Shown: piece by piece, positions 1 to 8,899 of the stretch | Layout: each line of letters starts with the position of its first letter | Position numbering within the stretch: position 1 is the stretch's first letter | Origin: Ischnura elegans | Lineage: Eukaryota > Arthropoda > Insecta > Odonata > Coenagrionidae | NCBI RefSeq assembly: GCF_921293095.1 | Contig: NC_060259.1 | Coordinates: 46,295,812 to 46,359,811, forward strand | Reading direction: 5' to 3' | Length of the DNA stretch: 64,000 nucleotides | The notes under the pieces: generated by a model | Databases searched by the model: none | What the model saw: the letters and a program-made list of their open reading frames with translations, nothing else | Told to the model about the DNA's origin: nothing | Position numbers and translations under genes: made by a program

Positions 1-369
1 TGCGAGGAAGAGTTATGATATGAAGAAATTCTCAGATTAGAACAGGAATAAGAAGTTACGTTTTATATAACCCTCGCTCAACTTTTCAGGGCCAATGAAA
101 GGTTAGTTTGGTTGGGTGAGGATAGGGCTCTCTTCGAACTTATCCGCAAACGAGTGATACTCACACAGTAAGGATGGTGGAGGGGGTTATTCCAGGTCAA
201 TCTGGTCACTTTCGCACTTCGAAGATTATATTTTTGGAAGCCGAAGACTTCAATCTGATTCGATCGGGGGTCCGTACATTGAGTAGCCAAGATTAATTAT
301 TCCATTTTAATTCTTAATTATTTATTTTTTTATAAAAAATTTAACTATCGAATTAAGCTTAAAATGAAG

Positions 370-620
370 GAAACCTCTTCCAATACATTTCCTTATGTAT
401 TGGCATCCTGCTGTTGGTAACAATTCCTAAGATAAGAGTTTATGAGCCTTATATGGAAAGGCTTTTTCATAGAGCCTGAAGACATATATTTGACATGTTT
501 ACTGAAAGAATAGCTGATAAAATTCTAAGTAAGTCTAGTTAGAAGGTCCCTTGCCTCTTTATTTAAATGTTAATTGTGATATTTCTCAACAAAAAGCGTC
601 ATACACAATTTTAACCCAGT
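370..620 (+). repeat. Old dispersed repeat, copy 1
   Basis: Shares ordered blocks with 2775-3010: a TAAC.ATTCCTAAG block, an AGAGTTTA..AGCCT block, TTTTCATAGA, TGATAAAATTCTA-like and TGCCTCTTT blocks at similar spacing. By eye the two copies are well diverged. No termini or coding remains were recognised. Confidence 0.55.
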
Positions 621-689
621 TAAACCTGTGTTATTTCCAGTTAACATTAAAAATTTATAGATTTCCCATTTATTTTCAAGAAAGATTTA

Positions 690-830
690 AACGACGTGCT
701 ATTATATGCTGAAATGTTTCATGGCGAAATATATTGCTGCCACAATAATTATGAATGAGTAGAAAATTTTCACATTTTTCAAATGAGAAGTCTTTAAACA
801 TAATTTCCTTCAGAAGCAGCACTGTGTTAG
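690..830 (+). repeat. Dispersed repeat shared with 20.1 kb
   Basis: Aligns in the same orientation with 20100-20235: a TTATATGCTG/TTTTATGCTG block, then GGCGAAATAT/GGTGAAATAT, GCCACAATAAT/GCCATAATAAC, TAATTTCC and AAGCAGC. It adjoins the 370-620 repeat and may be part of one longer element. Confidence 0.5.
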
Positions 831-1101
831 GAAGGGCTAAATAATGAATTATATGCCTAATTTGTGTGTATGATATGCGTGTCAAAAAGGATGTGTAGTA
901 AATTATTTTAAAATTTCCTGATAAATAATATTCAGGAATTTTTCTCGGACTCTACACCAAGTTAATTCAGTTGTTTTGTTTGAAGCTTCGGAAAACGACT
1001 TGTCTTTTATTCTCAAGGCGTGTTACTGTCTTACTGTCCAATTTCACACTAATATAGTGCCCCCGAGGAATGTGAAGTGTTTTATGCCAAATCATGTATA
1101 T

Positions 1102-1832
1102 TACGAGGGTAAACTTTAAAATACGGTCTCCTAAGTCGTTGTATCGCTGCGTGAAGCGCTAAGCGCAATCCATCAACCCCACCTCCACTACCACTCTCGA
1201 CCTCCGTGAAGATTGTTGGCCGCTCATTGTTCGTATAGCAGCCATCTCCTTGGAGCTTATATATATCCGTCCAGGTGTGAAATTTGGTCTGTTATACGAC
1301 TTTTGACCGGGAAATCGGTGGCACCTATCGAAATTATTCGCCAATTGGTTTAAGTTTACGGTGAAAAATTTATGGATATTAAGAACGTTCGTAAGTGGTG
1401 CTGCAAGTTCCTTTCAGGCCGCGTAAACGTCCATTGCTATGTGAGTGCCCAAACAACTCACCGAAGACCGCCAGAGGCAGCGCGTGGAAGTTTTGCGCCA
1501 TTTTGAAGAAGAAGGAGATGATTTTAGGACTCTTATCACTCTCTGATTTCCACACGTTGCTTGCCCTGAAGAAACACCGAAGAGGGATGAATTTCGCGAT
1601 GAACGATGAGATGGGAGAGGAGGTCAACGTCATATTCGCGGACAGAAGCTGTTATGACGACTGGATTCAGAAGTTCATCTTAGGGATGAGAGAAAAGTCA
1701 TCGAGCGCCAGAGTGACTTCATTGAAAAATAGCTGAAACCACGACCTTTCCAAAGACGAATCCAAAAATGTAAAGAAATGTCTATTTCAAAGAAAAAAAT
1801 TGAATACCTTAATTTTATGTTACCCTCATGTA
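1102..1832 (+). mobile_element. Mariner-like transposon relic, internally deleted, defective transposase
   Basis: Three pieces of a mariner-family transposase can be read on the plus strand, in the right order but not in one frame. First, an ATG at 1372 is followed by NVRKWCCKF and GRVNVH, matching the family's NVRKWC...GRTNVHD helix-turn-helix region. Second, near 1457-1524 is LTEDRQRQRVEVL, then RHFEEEGDDF, the start of the catalytic region. Third, a C-terminal RDERKVIERQSDFIEK ends at a stop (1730-1732). The ends near 1102 and 1832 are inverted copies of a GAGGGTAA-type terminus, next to TA dinucleotides as expected for TA insertion. At about 730 bp it is shorter than the usual 1.3 kb, and the segment carrying most of the D,D34D triad is missing or scrambled. 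It is dead; the end points are approximate. Confidence 0.75.
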
Positions 1833-2124
1833 TGCCCATTATTTCACTCTTTTAATATGGATTTTGGATTTTTTGTTGTTTTTGAGAATCATCGAAAGAG
1901 ATTTGCATTAAAAACATCCATCTCTTATGAAGTTGGGGGAAGCACCCATATTCTACTGTGGAAAGAGTTCTCGGCTTGGCTGTCGTCCATCGGCGGCGCC
2001 GCGAAACTCTCGCACCAAGATGACGGTGGCGCCACCCGTCACTTCGTTCTCCGCTTGCGCCCGCTCACCCTCAGTTATTTTTGTCGTTTGTGGTATCCAT
2101 TTTCTTCGTTCAGGAAATAAAACT

Positions 2125-2505
2125 ATGAGTATTCTCTCCTCTGTCACTCATTCAATATGTATCGGTGGTTATGCACGCTATTCTAGATTAATTGAATTAA
2201 ATAATTTAGCTGGGTCCTCTAATTTACATAATCACTTAATTCAATCTTTACCTATGATTATTAAAGCAAAGAATGACTTGGCTTTAAGTGCTATTATTCC
2301 CACAGACATTCGTAAAAATTACTATTTTGATAAAAAATGCATTATTTCGCTGATTTATGTGCTCTCTGAGGTTAATATGGTAGCTACTTACTTTCGGAAA
2401 GCTATTGCACAGGTTTCTTATATCTATTGTTTGTCGCATTCAAAAGCACATATTGCCACTGAAATTGGAAAAAAAGCCGTTTATAAGTATAATAATATCA
2501 AATAA
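2125..2505 (+). CDS. Unassigned 126-codon open frame, possible last exon
   Basis: Not recognised. The frame stays open for 126 codons from the ATG at 2125 in DNA with about one-third GC, where stop codons should be frequent. The larger frame extends upstream to 1927 through a short GC-rich patch. A pyrimidine-rich run ending in TTCAG lies just before the ATG (about 2095-2113), a reasonable splice acceptor. The stop codon (2503-2505) overlaps an AATAAA at 2501-2506. The predicted product is basic, ends in KYNNIK, and shows no domain I know and no clear membrane segment or signal peptide. It lies between two copies of an old repeat and just after a mariner relic, so it may be a transposon fragment or a chance frame. 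Confidence 0.22.
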   Translation: MSILSSVTHSICIGGYARYSRLIELNNLAGSSNLHNHLIQSLPMIIKAKNDLALSAIIPTDIRKNYYFDKKCIISLIYVLSEVNMVATYFRKAIAQVSYIYCLSHSKAHIATEIGKKAVYKYNNIK

Positions 2506-2774
2506 AACGTTATAGTTATAAACTTAACTGTGGAATACCCGCAAAATTATTTTCATTTGATCAAGAAAGAACCTTCCTATTCAAAACAGGTACTGAATCA
2601 AAGAAAGCTGTTTCTTTTGTGTCTGTTATCTTTTTTATGAACTACAGAGAGCTACCGATAGAAGTCACATTTACAAAGGTTAACAGGAAACATAGAATGA
2701 ATAAGAGAATGAACTTTATCTTTTCTGCGTAATTATCCTGCTTAATAACAATGTCAAAATAAGTTTAAAATCAG

Positions 2775-3010
2775 GAAAATCTCTTGTAATTCGTTATGTG
2801 TTTGCATCTTGATACGGGTAACTATTCCTAAGGTTAGAGTTTATTAGCCTCTTATCGAAGAACCTTTTCATAGATCTTTTAAGCGTGTATTTAACATTTT
2901 TTCTTAAATATAGCGGATAAAATTCTAGAGATGTGTGCAGATGTCATGCCTCTTTGCTTTAACATTCGTGATGATATTTTTAAACAATAAGAGCCATCTG
3001 CAACGTTATA
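2775..3010 (+). repeat. Old dispersed repeat, copy 2
   Basis: Partner of 370-620, same orientation and block order. The intervening 2.1 kb contains the mariner relic and the unassigned open frame. Confidence 0.55.
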
Positions 3011-3756
3011 TGATAAGAACTTATCCTGCTTCGTAAGCATAAAATGTATGTAAATAAGAAAGTGAAGCGTTTGATACCCAATTATGTTTACTATCTGGGG
3101 ACTGAAATCTTCGGATCCCATTCGTTAGGAAAAGTATTACAAAACATTGTTAAGCATTGCGTGATAGAGGACGGTTTTCTTTCATTACAATAAATTCTCT
3201 TCAGTTTATACTGGCCTTTAGTAGAACGAAATTACGGAGAAAATAAAAATAGCATTTTGAAACACTAAAGCGTTCCTTCAAGCTATTCTTTCTAATTAGG
3301 GTTTTCTTCATGCTGCCCTATTTTAAAATTCTCTATTGCAAGAATAAACATCTTTCACCTCGCGCAGGCCATAGGTGTTTTGGATAAAATTAGCTAATTC
3401 CAATGTTAATCAATAAATTAATTTTATCTGACTCTATATTTCCAATGAAGAGCAAAAAATGAGGAAATGCATTTTTTAAGATTAATCAAAATTCTTAATG
3501 AGATGCTCTTTTACTTATTTGCCAGAAATTGGTGGAGAGATTATGAGATCAGATGTGAAGAAGTGGAAAAATTTAGGTAGAAAAAATGATTGTCTTGATT
3601 CATGTCTCAAATATGTATGGGAGTTAAAAATAGGAGCGAGGTAGAACATTTTTGATCATATATATTGCAGAAAAACCTATTTTTGTAAATGTCAAATGAA
3701 GTTCACCATCGCTTCCCTGTCGTATTTTTATTGTTATTATCGCACGGGAGGCGTTG

Positions 3757-3796
3757 TAGCCAAGTTAATAGAGCGATAGGCTGCTAGGTTTAACCC
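3757..3796 (+). repeat. Possible tRNA-derived SINE head fragment
   Basis: TAGCCAAGTTAATAG resembles a pol III A box, and GGTTTAACCC (3787-3796) fits the B-box pattern. They are only 30 bp apart where a tRNA has about 44, so the anticodon region would have to be partly lost. A chance match is possible. Confidence 0.25.
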
Positions 3797-4017
3797 GTTT
3801 CCGCCCACTGTAGCTTTATGGCTACACCCTACCATTCTAAGTATAAACTCCTGAAGAAAGCCCACTCTCCTTTTTGACGTCAAATTTTCAAATTATGTTT
3901 CTGAAGCTTGTAATAACGTAATCCACAAATTAGTTTATTTTTGAAGGCCGTCGAATGAAGCCCACTGACGAAAAGGGACGGGTGCGAAACAGACATTCAA
4001 TACAGACGCCTTCTGAC

Positions 4018-4267
4018 CAGTGGCGTTGCGAGAGGAGGGTCCGGTGGGTCCGGACCCCCCCTGAAATATATGAACACAATTACCTTTCATAAAACAAAAA
4101 AATATTGAAATAACATGAATAAAAATATTTCTTTGTAAAATGAAGTTTTTTCGATTATGAAAAGTGTTAAACTTCATTTAAAACCCTCTACTTAGTACCC
4201 TGTTTTAAAAAAAATTCCACCACTGCTTTTGGGACCCCCCCGAAGAATATTCCTGGCTACGCCACTG
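4018..4267. mobile_element. Short nonautonomous hAT-type element with CAGTGGCGT ends
   Basis: A 250 bp element whose left end reads CAGTGGCGTTGCGAGAGG and whose right end, reverse-complemented, reads CAGTGGCGTAGCCAGG. C-rich blocks sit just inside both ends and the core is AT-rich, as in the widespread CAGTGGCG MITE type. The flanks CTTCTGAC (4010-4017) and CACCTGAC (4268-4275) agree at 6 of 8 positions, consistent with an aged 8-bp target duplication. There is no coding capacity. Confidence 0.75.
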
Positions 4268-5159
4268 CACCTGACTGTAAATTACATGTAAGAATCGTAA
4301 AAAGAAGCAGGAAATGGCATAGTTCGATTTTTAACTAATATCATCATTACGTCTCCGTCTTCAAAAACTTGGACAAATCTGGGAAAATATACGCTTCCTC
4401 TGGCTAGCTTTGCATGCATAATCGGAAATCAGCTTCTTCAGCCACATTTTATAGTTTTCCTCTAGCGTAGGCATTCCGAATGCCATATTTATATTTGTGT
4501 CACCTAAACGTAAGGATAATCAAGAATTTTTCCGGGGTAATTTCACAAAGGCTTTAGCTGCGAAAATTGCTCATTTCTGAATGAATAGATGGCTTTTTTG
4601 GTCGGTGGCAAAATTTTATTGGAAATATGGTAACTCATGAGACTTGTAATGGCATTGGAAATGAGACTTGGAAATAGAATTGCATTAATTATTCTAACTT
4701 TCTGTCATCCAAAAATATGCTTGGCCTAAGATTCATCCTTTTTATCAAGGTCGCTCTTAGAAATGGTACAAAATTAGATTCTGACCTCCTTACCGCTCAG
4801 TGTAGCTAGGAGACACTCTGAAGAAACTAGTTGATGTATAGCCGTAATATTTCACTGGATTACTAAAGACAATAATAGGAGCAACGCACTTAAATACATT
4901 AATAATTTCAAGTAGAACGTTTCCTCAGCGGAAAAGGGTTTTCTGGGAAAAAACCAAAGAGAAGCCTTCGGATATGCCCAATCGAGAGTCCTCGCAGTGC
5001 AAAACGGCTCAGGTTAAATTACCCAAATCAAGTTTTAAGGTCAAATTACTGAATGAGTCACGGAATCATTATTTTAAAAATGTATTGAATTCAACATTGC
5101 ATTGTTTGACAGCTATTTAGGACTCAAAATTACTCGCCAAAAGCTACATGGAGAGCCTC

Positions 5160-5220
5160 GCGGAAAGATGCATGGAGGAATTAGCAGATTTCTCCATGCA
5201 TCTTTATAGTATCTTTCCGC
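5160..5220. repeat. Perfect inverted repeat (hairpin) with nested outer repeat
   Basis: AAAGATGCATGGAG (5164-5177) is followed after 14 nt by its exact reverse complement CTCCATGCATCTTT (5192-5205). A second inverted pair, GCGGAAAGAT at 5160-5169 and ATCTTTCCGC at 5211-5220, is also exact and overlaps the first left arm. Either could be the core of a small foldback element, or form competing hairpins if transcribed. Confidence 0.7.
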
Positions 5221-5334
5221 ACGACGTATGTGCATAATAATTCAGTTTTTGTGGAAGATTTATGTAAAAATAGTTTTATTTTACGAAAATGATATGATAA
5301 GCATGGTTTTGCAAGGCTGTATTCTGTAATTCGT

Positions 5335-6800
5335 GTCGCCTGTTACTCCAATATTTGATTCATATTCAGTTTTACACTCCATTAAAGAATTTGGGTAACA
5401 TAGAGATTGTTTTATTGGCCCCCTAAGTGAAAATATCGCGCTTGCATACCCAGTCCAGGTATTATTTTTTATTGTGAAATAGTTACATGAACGTTATCGT
5501 TCATCTAATCATACATCTCCAGCTCCGTAGTTTCATAAATGGGGTGTGCTTGATGTGGTATTAATTAAACGTAATATGTGTTTCATCAACTCCAGCGATG
5601 AATCTACGGAAAATCTTTCGAATGAGGACGACGAAATTGGCACGGGTTATAATACCCGCAGATGAGGCAGATGCCGGTTAATATATATATCACCACTTCA
5701 CCGGCGATGAATGTGAGCAAGAGCTCACGCAGGGGAAAATGACGATTCAAGTGCTAAAGGGACAAGTTTAATCTTTCCAGTCTTAGTGAAGGAGAACGAG
5801 AAACACATGCTACTAATGAGCGCGTGCAAAAGCGAATAAGACCCGATTCCTTGAATTTATTCCGGGATGCGTGCGACCTATTTCCCCAATATTTGGTTCA
5901 TAGCCAGGTTTACACTCTACTAAAAAATCTTGGTAACATGACGATTAGTAAATTGACCTGCTTAGTGCAAATCTGGCTTGCATACCCGGTTCAAGTTATT
6001 CTTTATCCTAAAATCGTTACATACACTTCATCGTAATATAAGTATACCAGCACTAACCATGGTGATAACTATACGGAGTCACCCGCAATGCACAAATGGT
6101 GCAAAAATTCCTTTAAAAAAAGTCAATCCTCGTCAAGGCGAATGATATTTTCACTGCGGAATTTTCGCAATATTTACCGTATTCATTTTATCTCCATCTT
6201 CGTAATTTCACAAATAGGATGTGCTTGACATGGGATTCATTAAACTGAATATGTGTTTCATTAACTCCTGCGATGAATCCGCGTAAAAATCTTCCAATGG
6301 ATGAAGTCAGTGGAAAGTTGGCTCCTCGGCCGGATACTAATTGAGGCTTTCTCGAGGTGTCGCGGGAGACCGCGGCGCGGCGAGGGTGCGGGCACCGCAC
6401 GAGGCCGGCCGCTGACCGCCACCACCATCCGGAGGGCTCAAGTGGACGGGACCGCAGGCCTCCCTCCCCACTCCCCCATTCCCTGCAACACCCCTTCCCT
6501 TCCCCGCTATCCTGTCGCCGTGGCCAACGCGCTGGGCCCACACTTGTTTGCGCTCTGCTCCCTCTCCGGGGTGAACGTAGAGGGCGCGGGCGGCAAATGG
6601 TGATTTTTGCCCATGATTCATGTTTTTCGTTATTGAGAGGACGCATATCGACCACTCGGCTGGCGTTTTTTGGTGACGGATCACCCGCTCAAAAGTTATT
6701 CTATCCCGGTCCAAGTATTTTTTTGTCGTGAAATCGTTACACTAACTTCATCGTAATCATTTCATCTCCAGCTTCGTGATTGCTTAAACAGGGTGTACAA
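5335..6800 (+). repeat. Three degenerate direct repeats of roughly 550-700 bp
   Basis: Blocks recur in the same order and orientation. An AATATTTG.TTCAT...TTTACACTC block occurs at 5341 and 5881. GCTTGCATACCC.GTTCAAGT-type sequence occurs near 5440 and 5985, with a partial copy near 6705. CTCCA.CT.CGTAGTTTCA-type sequence occurs near 5518, 6190 and 6768, followed in two copies by GTGCTTGA and TGTGTTTCAT.AACTCC.GCGATGAAT. The second and third units are separated by the GC island at 6340-6600. Sequence divergence is clear by eye. No transposon coding sequence was seen. Confidence 0.65.
6340..6600. other. Small GC/CpG-rich island inside the repeat tract
   Basis: About 260 bp of strongly GC-rich, CpG-containing DNA with sharp edges in AT-rich surroundings. 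Open frames on both strands are Arg/Pro/Gly-rich composition effects and none resembles a known protein. In particular they do not match the missing Runt-domain residues. It could be a regulatory island within the RUNX intron or inserted GC-rich DNA. Confidence 0.4.
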
Positions 6801-6829
6801 GTGGCCCGTCAAAGGAGAGACATAAGTGC

Positions 6830-7470
6830 TCCTAAAATGACACGTCACCCTCACTTGTCAACTGGTCATTTGTGTTTTTTTCGCGGCGCATTAATCTTTG
6901 ATAACTTACGCAGTCATGCTGAGATTTTTCGATTTTTTAAACAGTAAAATAAACTTGAAATTTTCGGAGTATATAGTGTGGACTTTTACCTGTAAGTTAG
7001 TAATTCTATCGCAGCAATTTCTCAAATTCAAATAATTTCACAGTTAGAACAGAGGCAAATATTTGTAAAATACACACTCTATATATTCTTAAAATTTCAA
7101 ATTGATGTATTACCTCAAATTCTCAATGCTCAATACATTTTCTGAAATGTGTCTTATGCATGAAAATTTAATCGCAGAAATTTCTCATATACAAATAATT
7201 TGACAATGACAACAGTAGCAAATTTTGTAAAAATATACACTCTATCTATACCCGTCGTAAGGGAGGCATAAATCCTCCTAAAATGACATCACCCCCATTT
7301 AACTGTTCTTATTGTATATATTTTTCACCGCGCAGCAATCTTTGAGAACTTTCGCTAACATTCTAAAATTTTCAGATCATTAAATGCGGTGGGTCTCAAA
7401 ATTTCTTCATGATGATCAAAATATATCGCTGTGTTCCATGTTAAAGGTAATAAAATATACCCATTGCAGT
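6830..7470 (+). repeat. Degenerate direct repeats, second set
   Basis: The block CTCCTAAAATGACA ... CACCC ... TTTTTTTCGCGGCGCA..AATCTTTGA..ACTT at about 6830-6960 recurs at about 7268-7390. Inside, an ATCGCAG.AATTTCTCA...CAAATAATTT block with CACTCTAT near its end occurs at 7010-7085 and again at 7170-7245. The units are diverged but in the same orientation. Confidence 0.6.
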
Positions 7471-7594
7471 GAATATTGTTTTTCAATAAAAAATGGATTT
7501 CTGAGCGCATTCTTTATATCCTCAAAATTCAAATTCCATGATACTTGATGTTTCGAAAGAAATACTCCTCGAAAATACTATACAAAAGTACAGT

Positions 7595-7750
7595 AAATTC
7601 AATTGATTTATTGCATTACTAATTTTGATTACTAAAATCACCGTTTTCCAGGAATATTTTAATGATGATGATGATAACAGAAAAAATGTGTATTTTGGTC
7701 CATAGTTGCACTCAAATTCATCCTAACTGCTTATCCGGAGTGCTGAAATA
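7595..7750 (+). repeat. Direct repeat, copy 1 of a 1.1-kb-spaced pair
   Basis: Closely matches 8722-8880 in order and orientation. Shared blocks include GGAATATTTTAATGAT, AACAGAAAAA.ATGTATTT, GGTCCATAGTT.CACTCAAA and TTGCTTATCCG-like sequence. By eye roughly four-fifths of positions agree. Confidence 0.75.
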
Positions 7751-8721
7751 TAAAATACTAAACGAAGAAATCTTCAGATATAGTGTATAACCTGTAACGC
7801 AGGTGTCAAACTATTAATCCTCAGGAAAACTTAAACATAATTTTCATCCCTTAGATACGAGGAAATATTGACGAGTGTTTACTCTTTTTCCCTGGATATC
7901 TTAAATGATGACGCCAGTTTTTACCTTTTAATACGTTATGAAAACGAAGGATCTTGGGGGAGTTATGCATCCCATCAGTCTGTTTTCTTTCCCTAACAAC
8001 TTATGGTTTTAATTATTTTGTTTTTTACATTTTTTGTAATTATTTGATGCGTTTGCAATATTTATCGAATTTTTTTCTCTTTGTAAATTTTTATAATTCA
8101 TGGGCTTTTGTGTCGCAGTCATGTTAAAAGTAAATCATCGGTATGCAAGTGAAAGCTGAAACGGTGTGCTTAATGTATTATAGATTTTATTTCCTTAAAA
8201 AATTTATCAGAGTGCATTTTCTGCGCACTTATTAGTCCCGGTTTCCAAGTTTTATGAAATTTCAAAAACCATAAAATTTTCTTCGATGATTGTCGACGAC
8301 TCACTAATTGTATTTCTCAATGAGGAAAACGAGAAAACAGATTTCCTACGGTCAAAATTTACCCAGTTCTGAAATAGCTTATAAAAGATCTCCTAGTCGC
8401 ACGCAGTGTCAGCTGAAATTTTGAGTCCTGAAACTAATATTTTATAGTCCGCTTTTTAAGTGAGGCAATAAAGTGCGCTTTCCGACGCATAAATTCTCGT
8501 GGTATATTATGGTTTGCAAGACTAATACCACGGTTAATGTTGCTAATTTTATCATATTAATTTATTAATGCATATCTTTTCCTTGATAAAGTTTCCAGTT
8601 TCTCAACGCGTTCACCAAGATTTCAGTTAAATGTCTCATGTTAACAAGGATCTGGATGAATTTGATTGGGCGCTATTTTCAGAAATATTATAGCTCTCAG
8701 CATAATAAAATGCAATTATTT

Positions 8722-8880
8722 GTTCATTAAATTCCATTTATTTATCGCATTACCAATGTTGACTATTCAAAGTACTGTTTTCAAGGAATATTTTAATGAT
8801 TATGAGAACAGAAAAATATGTATTTCGGTCCATAGTTACACTCAAATGTATCCCAATTGCTTATCCGTAGAGGTGGAATA
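8722..8880 (+). repeat. Direct repeat, copy 2 of a 1.1-kb-spaced pair
   Basis: Partner of 7595-7750. A short open frame overlaps each copy only in part and none is conserved between copies, so this is not evidence of coding. Confidence 0.75.
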
Positions 8881-8899
8881 ACACAAGATCATTCTTACT

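Larger units (their letters stand above)
1..1095. other. Non-coding, contains an old dispersed repeat
   Basis: No supported gene. Positions 370-620 resemble 2775-3010, and 690-830 resemble 20100-20235, all in the same orientation. The rest is AT-rich with nothing recognised. Confidence 0.5.
2520..5330. other. Non-coding stretch
   Basis: Apart from the repeat at 2775-3010, the SINE-like fragment at 3757, the hAT-type element at 4018 and the hairpin at 5160, I see only AT-rich DNA without supported genes. Confidence 0.4.

Noticed and set aside
1953..2147. 64-codon minus-strand frame opposite the 2 kb open frame
   Set aside because: Antisense shadow in a short GC-rich patch; no domain.
6188..6731. 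100- to 155-codon open frames on both strands of the 6.3 kb GC island
   Set aside because: Composition-driven; no match to missing RUNX residues or any known family.
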